53,315 nucleotides of DNA from the NCBI GenBank assembly GCA_964371655.1, contig CAYJOD010000038.1, forward strand, positions 1 through 53,315, written 5' to 3'. Numbering within the stretch: position 1 is the stretch's first letter; each line of letters starts with the position of its first letter. Of this stretch, positions 34,940 through 43,070 are shown one piece after another. The stretch comes from CAZGSN01 sp964371655. GTDB taxonomy: Bacteria; Desulfobacterota; Binatia; HRBIN30. Under the pieces are notes generated by a model that was given only the letters and a program-made list of their open reading frames with translations, had not been told where the DNA came from and did no database searches. The translations under genes and the position numbers were made by a program.

Positions 34940-35818
34940 ATGGATCGCCGCTGGATCGCCATCATCGTCGTGCTCGGCGCTTTCATCGTGGGCTGGAACA
35001 GCGTCACCTTCACCGTACCGCAGTGGATGCAGGCAATTGTCCTGCAACTAGGCGAGCCGGTGCGTACGGTGCGCGAGCCGGGGCTGTATTTCAAGCTGCC
35101 GTTTGTCCAGAACGTTCTGTATTTCGACCGTCGTCTGCTCGAATACGACGCCTCGCCGAAGGAGCTGCTGACGCGCGACAAACAGCAGCTGGTCGTGGAC
35201 AACTTCTCGCGCTGGCGCATCGTCGATCCGTTGCAGTTCTATCGCACGGTACGCAACGAAGCGGGAGCGCAGTCGCGCCTCGATGACATCGTCTACTCAA
35301 TCTTGCGCGAAACCTTGGGTCGGCACGCTCTGCGCGACGTGATCAGCGGCAAGCGTGCGGAGCTGCTCGGCGAGATCACTCGCACCAGCAACGAAAAAGC
35401 ACGCGAGTACGGTATCGAGATTGTCGACGTACGCATCAAACGCGCCGACCTGCCGGAGAAGAACGAGCTCAATGTCTTCAACCGCATGCGCACCGAGCGC
35501 GAACGCTTGGCCAAGAAGTTCCGCGCCGAAGGCGACGAAGAGGCGCGTAAGATCCGCTCCGAAGCCGACAAGCAGGTGCAGATTCTGCTTGCCGACGCGA
35601 GCCAACAGGCGGAGATCAAACGTGGTACGGGTGATGCCCTGGCCGTCAAGATCTTCGCCGACGCCTACGGCAAGGATCCCGAGTTCTACGAGCTGACCCG
35701 GACTCTGGAGGCGTACCGCAAGACCCTAGGCGAAGGCACGACCGTGGTGCTGTCGCCGAACAGCGAGTTCTATCGCTACCTCACAGGTATCGAACAGCGC
35801 GGCGCCTTGCCGCGGTGA
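34940..35818 (+). CDS. hflC: FtsH-modulating SPFH protein HflC
   Basis: A 292-residue partner of HflK. Membrane helix at ~5-25, then FTVPQWMQAIVLQLGEPVRTVREPGLYFKLPFVQNVLYFDRRLLEYDASP, FSRWRIVDPLQFYRTVRNE and a GIEIVDVRIKRADLPE segment, all HflC hallmarks. A Lys/Glu/Arg-rich coiled stretch (about 190-220) precedes the conserved DPEFYELTRTLEAYRKTL. It begins one base after hflK, so the pair is translationally coupled. ftsH itself is not in the window. Confidence 0.96.
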   Translation: MDRRWIAIIVVLGAFIVGWNSVTFTVPQWMQAIVLQLGEPVRTVREPGLYFKLPFVQNVLYFDRRLLEYDASPKELLTRDKQQLVVDNFSRWRIVDPLQFYRTVRNEAGAQSRLDDIVYSILRETLGRHALRDVISGKRAELLGEITRTSNEKAREYGIEIVDVRIKRADLPEKNELNVFNRMRTERERLAKKFRAEGDEEARKIRSEADKQVQILLADASQQAEIKRGTGDALAVKIFADAYGKDPEFYELTRTLEAYRKTLGEGTTVVLSPNSEFYRYLTGIEQRGALPR

Positions 35819-35826
35819 GGGCCAAG

Positions 35827-35868
35827 GGTCAACAGTCGACTGTTGACTGTTGGCACTTGACTCTCGAC
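35827..35868. repeat. Heptad array, NNTYGAC type
   Basis: Six adjacent words (GGTCAAC, AGTCGAC, TGTTGAC, TGTTGGC, ACTTGAC, TCTCGAC) follow hflC by eight bases and lie between convergent genes. AGTCGACT in its middle is palindromic. The 7-base step is exact although the words differ. Confidence 0.7.
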
Positions 35869-35891
35869 GATCGATTCCCAGCCGTCCCCGC

Positions 35892-36650
35892 TCACAACGA
35901 CAACCCAATCTGCAAGCCGGTGCCCGCGTCGGGGCTGCCCTCGGCAAGGCCGGCGGTGGCATAGACATCGACGCTCCAGTGCGGCGAGATCTTCCACGAG
36001 AGGTAGGGGACGAGATCGAGCCGCGTACCGCTCGCTGCCGACGCGGCTTCGCGGTAGTCGGCGAAGAGGCCGACATTGACGCTGTCGAGCAGACGATAGA
36101 TGCCGCCCACAGAGGCGATGCCGACGTTGCGTAGCTTGTTGTCGGGCGAGCTCCCCAAGATGCGGTAGCCCCCCGTGACCAAAGGGGTGAAGCGCTCAAA
36201 CGGTTTGGAGACTGCGATCTCGAAGCCGTAGTCGAACGCTCCGGTACCAAGTCCGTCGGCGCGGCTGGCGGTGGGGAACTTGATGCGACCGATGATATCG
36301 ACGTAGGGCATCCAATCGGCTTGCGGCGCGACGGTGTAGGAGGCGCGCGTCAGGATGTCGCCCAGCCCATCCGACTCGCCGCCAATCGTCTGTACCCCTT
36401 CGCCGGTGACCACCGGTGGGCCGCTGATGCGCAGGTAGGGGATCGTGATTGCGGCGCTCCACGGACCGACGTCGGCGCGAGCAATGAAGGGAATGTAGGC
36501 GATCTCGGTGGTGCCGGTGCCACCGTAGGAGCCCGCACTGTAGTGGTAACCGAGGCTGAACTTTGCGTTGTAGGGACTCGCCGCAGAAGCAACAGCGGCA
36601 CTCGCGTATGCCATTGCGATGACCACCGCGCGAACGCACGCCCTGAACAT
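35892..36650 (-). CDS. Probable outer-membrane beta-barrel protein
   Basis: About 252 residues from the ATG at 36650, which gives a clean signal peptide (MFRACVRAVVIAMAYASAAVASAA); an upstream TTG is possible and neither start has a clear ribosome-binding site. The mature protein is made of alternating strands with many Gly and aromatic residues (FSLGYHYSAGSYGG, IPYLRISGP, FADYREAASAASG) and ends in IGLSL. It looks like the transporter / MetA-type outer-membrane family, whose members are small barrels. Function unassigned. Confidence 0.7.
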   Translation of the reverse strand: MFRACVRAVVIAMAYASAAVASAASPYNAKFSLGYHYSAGSYGGTGTTEIAYIPFIARADVGPWSAAITIPYLRISGPPVVTGEGVQTIGGESDGLGDILTRASYTVAPQADWMPYVDIIGRIKFPTASRADGLGTGAFDYGFEIAVSKPFERFTPLVTGGYRILGSSPDNKLRNVGIASVGGIYRLLDSVNVGLFADYREAASAASGTRLDLVPYLSWKISPHWSVDVYATAGLAEGSPDAGTGLQIGLSL

Positions 36651-36859
36651 CCGCAGGGTGTTACGGGGATCGTCGTGCAAGTGCAAGCACGGAGCTTGAT
36701 CGGGACCTGGTCAGCGATCGTTCTTGCCGCGGGCGTTCGGGACGGGGGACGCCCCGACTCGCCCGCGACAAGATGACTGTTTCGTTTGTCGCTCTCGAAG
36801 CGACGAGCGGCATTCAGACAACAGGAATCAGAATGCCGTCTATTGTCTTCCGTGCGCCG

Positions 36860-37309
36860 TTACGGCGTTGTCGTCGTGCACGAGGTCAGGCAGGCGCGGG
36901 CCTCGGTTCGGCATGTGTTCGCCGCAGTTGCCAAGGCGTCGGCGCAGCTGGCCACGCAAGTGCTCAGCGCGGTGCGTGCGCTCCCACAAGCGGTGCTGGT
37001 GCCGCCGCCGGCCGCACAAGCAGTTTGCGCCGTCCCGATCTCCGTCGGGCACGCTTGCTCCGCGCAGCTCACCGCCGTCGCTCGCGCCGTATCGTTACAG
37101 TTACGATTCGCATCACGGCAAGCTGTGGGGCAGGGGTTGATGAGCTCGCGCAGAAGACCGCTCGTCGGGCCGTGGCTCATCGACCCGACCCCAGCGTCCA
37201 TGCCGCCGGCGCCGGCACCCATGCGGCCCATTCCCATGCCCCAAGCCGATACACTGAGGCCGAGCACGATTGCCGCTGTCGTAGAAACGAATGTCTTCCA
37301 GTCTTTCAT
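36860..37309 (-). CDS. Secreted Met/Gly- and Cys-rich small protein
   Basis: A 149-residue protein with strong start evidence (TAGGAGG four bases before the ATG). Signal peptide at 1-22 (SVSAWG). The mature part begins with a Met/Gly/His-rich stretch (GMGMGRMGAGAGGMDAGVG, MSHG). Then come 12 cysteines in about 85 residues, in spacings of the CX3C, CX9-10C and CX3C kind, on an Ala/Thr-rich helical background. Met/His/Cys richness suggests metal binding or oxidative cross-linking; no named family was recognised. An opposite-strand frame overlaps it but lacks any start support. Confidence 0.75.
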   Translation of the reverse strand: MKDWKTFVSTTAAIVLGLSVSAWGMGMGRMGAGAGGMDAGVGSMSHGPTSGLLRELINPCPTACRDANRNCNDTARATAVSCAEQACPTEIGTAQTACAAGGGTSTACGSARTALSTCVASCADALATAANTCRTEARACLTSCTTTTP

Positions 37310-37641
37310 GATACCTCCTATGGGTTGAATTCTTGCGTAAGTGCGGCGACGCGCTCGCCGCCTTCAACTAAGCTCAATATCCACGCGGGCGTGCATTGCT
37401 CTCCACCCCCGTGTGGTCCATCAGAGCCTCCTTCCTTGCGCGAAGATATTGGATATCCACCAGTGCGGGCAACATTGCCGGCGTCCGACCGCTGTCGCTG
37501 CCGCGCGCGAACGATGCCGAAAACGTTGCGGGCTCCGTCGGTCGCACTGCCCGTGGTAGAAGTTCCCACGCCACGAAGGATACGCGGGAAAAAGTCCCAC
37601 GTCAATATCCTTCCAGGGATTTATGTGGTAAATTATTCCGC
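37310..37641. other. Divergent promoter region
   Basis: No gene is supported. It separates the divergent Cys-rich and DUF6502 genes. A small palindrome GATATTGGATATC lies near 37446, and a short AT-rich patch (TTTATGTGGTAAATTATTCC) at about 37620-37639 directly precedes the DUF6502 start, a plausible -10 zone. No -35 partner was convincing. Confidence 0.4.
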
Positions 37642-38511
37642 GTGAGCCAGAGCCGCAAAGACAAAGCCGCACCAACCGACGCGCCCGCGGCGTTCTTCGA
37701 CGCGTTGCGGCGGATTTTCCGGCCGCTGGTGCGATTCCTGATCGCTCGTTCGATTCCTTTTCCGTTCGTCTCCGGGGTATTGCGCGGCGTCTATGTCGAC
37801 GTTGCCGTGAAGGAGTTCCCGGTTGCCGGGAAGCCGCAGACCGACAGCCGCATTACGCTGCTGACCGGGGTGCACCGTAAGGACGTCAAGCGCCTGCGGA
37901 ACGAGCCGCAGGCGCGAACCCGGCCGACTCGGGCCGTGTCGCTCGGGTCGCAGCTGATTGCGCGCTGGACGACGCAGCCGGAGTACCTGGACGGGCGCGG
38001 TCATCCGAAACCGCTGCCGCGCCTGCCCGAGAGGGGTGTTCGTCATAGTTTCGAGTCGCTGGTGCGATCGCTCAATACCGATATTCGGCCGCGCGTCGTG
38101 CTCGATGAGTGGCAGCGGCTCGGCGTCGTGCGGGTGGACGATCAGGATCGAGTCTGCCTCAGCATGGACGCGTTCATTCCGCCGCGTGGGTCCGCACAGA
38201 TGGCGCACTACTTCGGGCGCAACGTGCACGACCATGTGGCCGCGGCCACACACAACCTGAGCGGCGGCGGTGAGCCGTTTCTGGAGCGTAGTGTGAACTA
38301 CAACAACCTCAGTCCGGCCGCGGTGGCGGAGTTGACGGACCTGGCGCGGGTGCGCGCCATGGAGGTGCTGCAGGAGCTCAATGCGCGCGCCCTGCGCTTG
38401 CAGCGACGGGATTCAGGACGCGAGGGCGCGTCGCAGCGCATCAACGTTGGTGTCTACCTGTTCAGTGAGGACGAAGCCGATCGCGATGATGAGGGCTTGG
38501 ATGATCGCTGA
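37642..38511 (+). CDS. DUF6502-family protein
   Basis: A 289-residue cytoplasmic protein from a GTG at 37642; the upstream in-frame extension has no homology-like content. It has the DUF6502 layout: ALRRIFRPLVRFLIARSIPFPFVSGVLRGVYVDVAVKEF, then SRITLLTGVHRKDVKRLR (which reads like a helix-turn-helix), then LDEWQRLGVVRVDD and THNLSGGGEPFLERSVNYNNL. The DNA-binding-like segment suggests a regulator, but the family is functionally uncharacterised. The stop codon overlaps the start of the DUF5666 gene by 11 bases, as often seen for this pair in proteobacteria (my recollection). Confidence 0.85.
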   Translation: MSQSRKDKAAPTDAPAAFFDALRRIFRPLVRFLIARSIPFPFVSGVLRGVYVDVAVKEFPVAGKPQTDSRITLLTGVHRKDVKRLRNEPQARTRPTRAVSLGSQLIARWTTQPEYLDGRGHPKPLPRLPERGVRHSFESLVRSLNTDIRPRVVLDEWQRLGVVRVDDQDRVCLSMDAFIPPRGSAQMAHYFGRNVHDHVAAATHNLSGGGEPFLERSVNYNNLSPAAVAELTDLARVRAMEVLQELNARALRLQRRDSGREGASQRINVGVYLFSEDEADRDDEGLDDR

Positions 38512-39973
38512 CAGAGCGCGCGTGCGGTTGTTGGTTGTCGCCTTGCTCGCCTGGCTCGTGGCCCCGGGCGTCGTGGTTGCCGGGCTCAATTGCGCCGGCG
38601 GCGGATCGCCGCGGCCCGACGAGGGCGGCGTTGGCGGCACGGGTGTGCACGCCGACCGTCCTGACGACGAGGGCGGAATTGGCGGCACCGGCGTGCAGGC
38701 CAACCGTCCCGACGAGGGCGGTATCGGAGGCACAGGGATTGGTGCGGCCACCGATACCGGTGTCATCGGCACAATTGCCGGCTTCGGCAGCATCTGCGTC
38801 GGCACGACGGAGATTCGCTACGGTACCGACACCGCGATCGAAATCGACGGGCAGCAGGCAGGTGCAGCGGCGCTAGCCGTCGGACAGGTCGTAGAGATCG
38901 TGGCACACGGATCCGTTCCGCAGCTTCGGGCGCAGCGTATATCCGTTCAATACATCGTCAGCGGGCCGGTGACCGGTGTGGACTCCGGTGGCGGTTGGAT
39001 TGAGGTGCTTCGGCAACGGGTGCAACTGTCGCAGGCGACGCGCCTCGATCTGGTTTCAAATGGGGAGCTCGTGGCAGCCTCGAAGTTGACGCCGGCAGCA
39101 TGGGTGCGCGTCAGTGGTATGCGGCGCGCTGACGGGGTCATCGTCGCTTCGCGGCTGAGTGCTGCCGAGCCCGACGAGCGGGTGCGGCTGAGTGGGCGGG
39201 TCTCGAGAACCGACGGCGGCGAACTGGAGGTTGCCGGGGTGCCGGTGCGCAGCGCGGCGCGGCTGACGCTAGGTCTTAGCGACGAGGTACGTGTCGTAGG
39301 ACGATGGGTTGGACAGGTGATTGCTGCGGACTCCGTCGAAGCCGTGGCGGCGATTCCGTTTAGCGGTCGCGCCGCCCGTCTTGATATCGAGGGCTACGCG
39401 CGCGCCGCTGCGACCTCCGGCGGTATCTATCTGGGGCCATTCCTGGTCGAGGTGCCGAAAGACGTGGCCGCCAGCAGCGCATCATTCTTGAAGGATCAGG
39501 ACATTCGACTGCACGTGCAAGCGATCGTGCGCGGCCAGCATGTCGTCGCCGAACGTGTCGCTCCTGCTGCCGACCTTCCGCTCGCGCCCGAGCGACAGCC
39601 GGGACGTTCACACGTGCCGGGCTCCGGTGGCGGCTCGCGAGAGGACAAGCAGGGACATGGCGGCGAGGGTGCGGGTCACCACGGGCCACAAGTCCAGGGT
39701 GGCCCGGAGCCCGGCGTCGACCGGGGCGATCCGGGCCCCGGCGACATGTCCCCTCCACACGGTGGGGGCATGCCGCCGCGTCCCGATGTCGCGGTGCCTC
39801 CTGGCCCAGGAGCCGCGGATCAACCGATGATGGAGCATTACGGTATGCCGGACGGGTCACAACGGCCGGAGCCGCCACCGAGACCCGAACGGCCGGAGCC
39901 TCCTCCAAGACCCGAGCGGCCCATGCGCCCCGACATGCCGGCTCACCACGATATGATGCCTCACGGTCGTTAA
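38501..39973 (+). CDS. DUF5666-domain secreted protein with GGxGGTG repeats
   Basis: About 490 residues from the ATG at 38501, giving signal peptide MIADRARVRLLVVALLAWLV...; overlaps the DUF6502 gene by 11 bases. Residues ~35-85 contain three GGIGGTG-centred repeats (RPDEGGVGGTGV, RPDDEGGIGGTGV, RPDEGGIGGTGI). DUF5666-type beta domains follow at ~90-370 (TGVIGTIAGFGSICVGTTEIRYGTDTAIEIDGQ and related). The last ~120 residues are rich in Pro, His, Gly and Met with repeated RPEPPPRPE, an unfolded tail that might bind metal. Likely exported to periplasm or surface. Confidence 0.85.
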   Translation: MIADRARVRLLVVALLAWLVAPGVVVAGLNCAGGGSPRPDEGGVGGTGVHADRPDDEGGIGGTGVQANRPDEGGIGGTGIGAATDTGVIGTIAGFGSICVGTTEIRYGTDTAIEIDGQQAGAAALAVGQVVEIVAHGSVPQLRAQRISVQYIVSGPVTGVDSGGGWIEVLRQRVQLSQATRLDLVSNGELVAASKLTPAAWVRVSGMRRADGVIVASRLSAAEPDERVRLSGRVSRTDGGELEVAGVPVRSAARLTLGLSDEVRVVGRWVGQVIAADSVEAVAAIPFSGRAARLDIEGYARAAATSGGIYLGPFLVEVPKDVAASSASFLKDQDIRLHVQAIVRGQHVVAERVAPAADLPLAPERQPGRSHVPGSGGGSREDKQGHGGEGAGHHGPQVQGGPEPGVDRGDPGPGDMSPPHGGGMPPRPDVAVPPGPGAADQPMMEHYGMPDGSQRPEPPPRPERPEPPPRPERPMRPDMPAHHDMMPHGR

Positions 39974-40011
39974 GTACTGCCGTTCATAATTGCGGTGGCG
40001 TATGTTGGCCG

Positions 40012-40138
40012 ATTCCCCGTTCGCCCCGAGTAGGCCCCGTCTTCTCAGGGGCCGTATCGAGGGGCCGCTGACGCGCGGTTTCTTCCCGATAGAGGATGCC
40101 CCAAGCGCCTGCCGATGCTACTCGGGACGAACGGGAAT
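40012..40138. repeat. Nested inverted repeat between convergent genes
   Basis: The outer arms are ATTCCCCGTTCGCCCCGAG (from 40012) and the matching CTACTCGGGACGAACGGG (to 40138). An inner pair GGCCCCGTCTTCTCAGGGGCC lies at about 40033-40053. The arms resemble the CGTTCGTCC/GGACGAACG-type repeats common in other proteobacteria. It sits between the convergent DUF5666 and YVTN genes, where it may end transcription. Confidence 0.65.
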
Positions 40139-40165
40139 ACGCCATCGAATTTGTGAACAGCCGCA

Positions 40166-42118
40166 CTAAGGCAGATCGTTGGCGTCGATCACATCGATGA
40201 CCAACTGCGTGCTGTTGTTGGAGGCGTCGGTATCTCCGGCAGGCCCGAGGGCCGTCAATGTGAGCCGACAGCGCGCCGGTGAAAGCGCGCTGGGGCTGTC
40301 CAGCGCTGCGGCACTGAGAGTAAGGGGAGCGACACCCTTTGCTGTCTTACCACCCTGCACACCCACCGACGCGGCGCCGTCGAGGGTCACGGCCCCGACG
40401 GTTGCCGTCGGGCAATCTCCGTCGAGTGCGGTCACGGCGATGCTGTGCGCGCCGGGGTCTTCGGCTGTGGGCAGATAGTCCGCGTTGCCCACCTTGAGCT
40501 TGAGCGTCTTCGTTACCTCTGTACGCCCGGCGCCGATCTTGACCTTCAGTGGCTTCAGACTGGCGATGGTGGTCTCGTGCGTCGCTGTCATCTCCGGCGT
40601 GTTCGCGTTGATCACGTTCACTTCGAGCACGGCAACGTCGTTCGATTCGTTCTTCTCGTCGGTGAAATCCTTGGTCGGATACGCGGTCAGGGTGAACGTG
40701 CAGCGTGTGGGGGCCTTCAGATTGAACGGACTGAACTGCGCCGATGGCGCGGTAATCGACAAGATGCCGGTAGCGGTTTCGCCGGGTGCAACGTTGGCAT
40801 TGCTATTCGCCCCGGTGCCGAAGTCTAGGTAGTGGTAAAGGAAGCCGGTGCAGCTGGTGTTGGGGATCACCTGCACGGTGGTCAGCGGCGGTGTCACTTG
40901 AGGGCCGGCGTTGGCGTTGCGTACTTTGACTTTCACCGCCTTGGTGACGGATGTCGCTCCCGCCGGAATCTTCAAGGTCAGCGGTTTCAGCGGCAGGACG
41001 ACCCAGTCCTGCTCGATCTTGCAGGTGCTCGTGCAGCCATCCTCGCCGATGAGATTGCCGTCGTCGCAACCTTCGCCCGGTTCCAGCGTCCCGTTGCCGC
41101 AAACGAAGTTTGGTCCAATGAAGGCACCGAACGACGAGTGTGGCTCATCCTCGACGGGAATGGTGTCGACAACGGTGTTCGTCGCGGTGTTGATGACCGA
41201 CACGGTGTTGTCGCCCGCGTTGGCGACGTAGACGCGAGATCCATCGGGCGTGACCGAGGTTCCATCGGGGACGAAGCCGACGGCGATGGGCGTGACCACC
41301 GTATTCGTGCTGGTGTCGATGACGACGACGTTATTGGTATTGCCGCAGGTCACATAGAGGAAAGTACCGGCAGGATTCAGCGCAACCCCTTGTACACCCA
41401 GACACGAAGGTCCCACCGGAATGGTTGTCGATACCGTATTGGTCGCGGTGTCGAGCACGGCCACCGTGTCGAGCGGCATGTACGAGGCCGAGCGGATCAT
41501 GGAGTAAGCGAGGGTGCCGTTCGGGTGTACGACAATGGCGCCTTCACCGCCGCCAGCGATCGTTGTCGTTTCCGTGTTGGTTGTCGTGTCGATGACGCTG
41601 ACGGTCGCATCGGTCGTCGTCGCATAGACCGTGGTGCCGGCGGGATTCACCGCGGCAGCCGCCACGCTGCCGCTACCTACGGTGACGGTGATCGCGGCCG
41701 TAACCGAATTGGTCGACGTATTGATGACCTGCACCTTGTCCGGACCCACGGTCGCGTAGGCACGGTTCTGCACCGGATTGACGGCGACTCCATAGAGGAG
41801 AGTGGCGAACAGCGCGGGGATGGGAATGTTTGCGCTGATCGCATTGGTTTGTGTGTTGATCGCGCTCACGGTCGCCTGGCTGCCGCCCATATTGGTGACG
41901 TACACGCGGGTGCCAGCCGGGTTGATGCTAATGGCGACCGGATGCTGGAAGCCGGTGATGGTCTTGATGACGGTGTTGGTATTGGTATCGATCACCGACA
42001 CCATGTTTGCGTCTGCATTGGTGATGTAGGCCAGCGATGCAGCGCGAACCGCCCCGGGCATCGCCAGACCGACTGCAGCGGTGAACACCGCAAGCCTCGC
42101 GGAGAATCGGTGACGCAT
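40166..42118 (-). CDS. Secreted YVTN beta-propeller protein with Myxococcus-type Cys repeat
   Basis: A 650-residue protein starting at the ATG at 42118 (AAGGAGG seven bases upstream). Signal peptide at 1-26. A seven-bladed-type YVTN propeller occupies ~28-335, with repeated VIDT.TNTVV and GVYVTN/VYVAN strands. At ~339-370 a CGNGTLEPGEGCDDGN...DGCTSTC motif marks a Myxococcus-type cysteine-rich repeat (DUF4215). Two similar beta-sandwich domains follow (~376-500, ~520-640), each starting PLK.LKI.AG.T.VTK, CARDB-like. The whole looks like an extracellular structural or adhesion protein. The DNA between it and the upstream methyltransferase is filled by a palindromic repeat. Confidence 0.85.
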   Translation of the reverse strand: MRHRFSARLAVFTAAVGLAMPGAVRAASLAYITNADANMVSVIDTNTNTVIKTITGFQHPVAISINPAGTRVYVTNMGGSQATVSAINTQTNAISANIPIPALFATLLYGVAVNPVQNRAYATVGPDKVQVINTSTNSVTAAITVTVGSGSVAAAAVNPAGTTVYATTTDATVSVIDTTTNTETTTIAGGGEGAIVVHPNGTLAYSMIRSASYMPLDTVAVLDTATNTVSTTIPVGPSCLGVQGVALNPAGTFLYVTCGNTNNVVVIDTSTNTVVTPIAVGFVPDGTSVTPDGSRVYVANAGDNTVSVINTATNTVVDTIPVEDEPHSSFGAFIGPNFVCGNGTLEPGEGCDDGNLIGEDGCTSTCKIEQDWVVLPLKPLTLKIPAGATSVTKAVKVKVRNANAGPQVTPPLTTVQVIPNTSCTGFLYHYLDFGTGANSNANVAPGETATGILSITAPSAQFSPFNLKAPTRCTFTLTAYPTKDFTDEKNESNDVAVLEVNVINANTPEMTATHETTIASLKPLKVKIGAGRTEVTKTLKLKVGNADYLPTAEDPGAHSIAVTALDGDCPTATVGAVTLDGAASVGVQGGKTAKGVAPLTLSAAALDSPSALSPARCRLTLTALGPAGDTDASNNSTQLVIDVIDANDLP

Positions 42119-42204
42119 ACGTCCTCCTTGGATGGAATGTCCGACGCGGCGTGCATACGACGGTCGAGCGCCGCGTGTCAACGCGAAACGGCGCTCATTG
42201 GCAC

Positions 42205-42310
42205 TTTGGAGTGCGGCGGCTTGCCGCCGCTTTCGAGCGTGTCGACCGGCGTCGCCGCGTCCCCTTCGCTCCAAAGCGGGAGCGAGCTCCCGCACTCCAA
42301 AGGAGTGCGC
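42205..42310. repeat. GGAGTGCGGCGGC palindromic repeat
   Basis: An outer pair TTTGGAGTGCG (42205) and CGCACTCCAAA (to 42301) encloses a GCGGCGGCTTGCCGCCGC hairpin, a GTCGACCGGCGTCGCC segment and a GCGGGAGCGAGCTCCCGC hairpin at 42276-42293. Repeats built on TTTGGAGTGCGGCGGC are widespread in some bacterial phyla (established as REP-like), so this is probably a mobile palindrome family. It reaches the stop codon of the methyltransferase gene. Confidence 0.75.
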
Positions 42311-43066
42311 TTACGCCCGGACGCCGGCGATCGCGTAGGCGATGTTGCCGACGGCGCGGCACTCGGCGACGTGGTCGGTCGCCGCGGTGACGAGGATGCG
42401 GACGTCTTCGACGCTGCGTATCGCGGCGAGCTTGTCGTGGCGATGTAGGAAGCGCAGGTAACGATCGCCGTAGCGATCGTTGAGTACGAGGGTGCTGAGA
42501 TAGAGACGGCCACGCGGCATGAGCATGCAGCGCACGGCGTTCAGCATCGGCGCCGCGTCGGCGAAGATGTGTAGCATGCCCATCGAAAGCACGGTCGAGA
42601 ACACGGCGGGTCGGAACGGGAGATCGAGCAGCTCGGCTTGGATCAGCACGACATTGGCGGGCAGTCCGGCGCCGAACGATTGCAGGCGGGCGCGGGCGCG
42701 GCGCAATCTGGTGAGCGAGTTGTCGATGGCGATGATCGGCCGCTGTGCTCTGGCGTAGACCCCGGCGGCGAACAACATCGATCCGCCGCCGGCGTCCAAA
42801 TACGGACCACTGCTTGCCGAGCGCACGGCGGCCTCCGCGAAAGCGCGGTAGTCGGAGAGCTCGGCGCCGTAGAGGAGACGGTTGCACAAGCCGCTGCCAT
42901 TGAGGCGATCGTAGAAGGAACCAAAGTGGTCGGAACGGTGCCTGGCGGCGTTGTCCGGCAGTGCCGAGTAGATGCCGGGCTCGATCTCGCTGAGTCGGCG
43001 GCCGTCGACGAGAAGACCTCTCGCGACCTCGAAGGCGCTGAACGTCGCTGCGGTGCCGTTGGCCAT
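42311..43066 (-). CDS. Class I SAM-dependent methyltransferase
   Basis: A 251-residue cytoplasmic enzyme from the ATG at 43066, which has GGGGGAAG upstream and starts five bases after the stop of the GT39-NHL gene. Motif I is LDAGGGSML, the motif-II acid is in IIAIDNS, and post-motif signature GMLHIF is followed by a helix pair. Methyltransferases of this type often methylate small molecules, lipids or sugars. The tight coupling to a polyprenol-type glycosyltransferase suggests it modifies the glycan or lipid carrier made there (inference). The end of the gene runs into the palindromic repeat at 42205-42310. Confidence 0.85.
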   Translation of the reverse strand: MANGTAATFSAFEVARGLLVDGRRLSEIEPGIYSALPDNAARHRSDHFGSFYDRLNGSGLCNRLLYGAELSDYRAFAEAAVRSASSGPYLDAGGGSMLFAAGVYARAQRPIIAIDNSLTRLRRARARLQSFGAGLPANVVLIQAELLDLPFRPAVFSTVLSMGMLHIFADAAPMLNAVRCMLMPRGRLYLSTLVLNDRYGDRYLRFLHRHDKLAAIRSVEDVRILVTAATDHVAECRAVGNIAYAIAGVRA

Positions 43067-43070
43067 GGCG

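Noticed and set aside
36786..37328. Plus-strand frame opposite the Cys-rich gene
   Set aside because: It lacks a ribosome-binding site and signal peptide, whereas the minus strand has TAGGAGG and a clean export signal.
40832..42448. Long plus-strand frame opposite the YVTN gene
   Set aside because: Mirror of the repeated propeller codons; the minus-strand frame has signal peptide, RBS and named domains.
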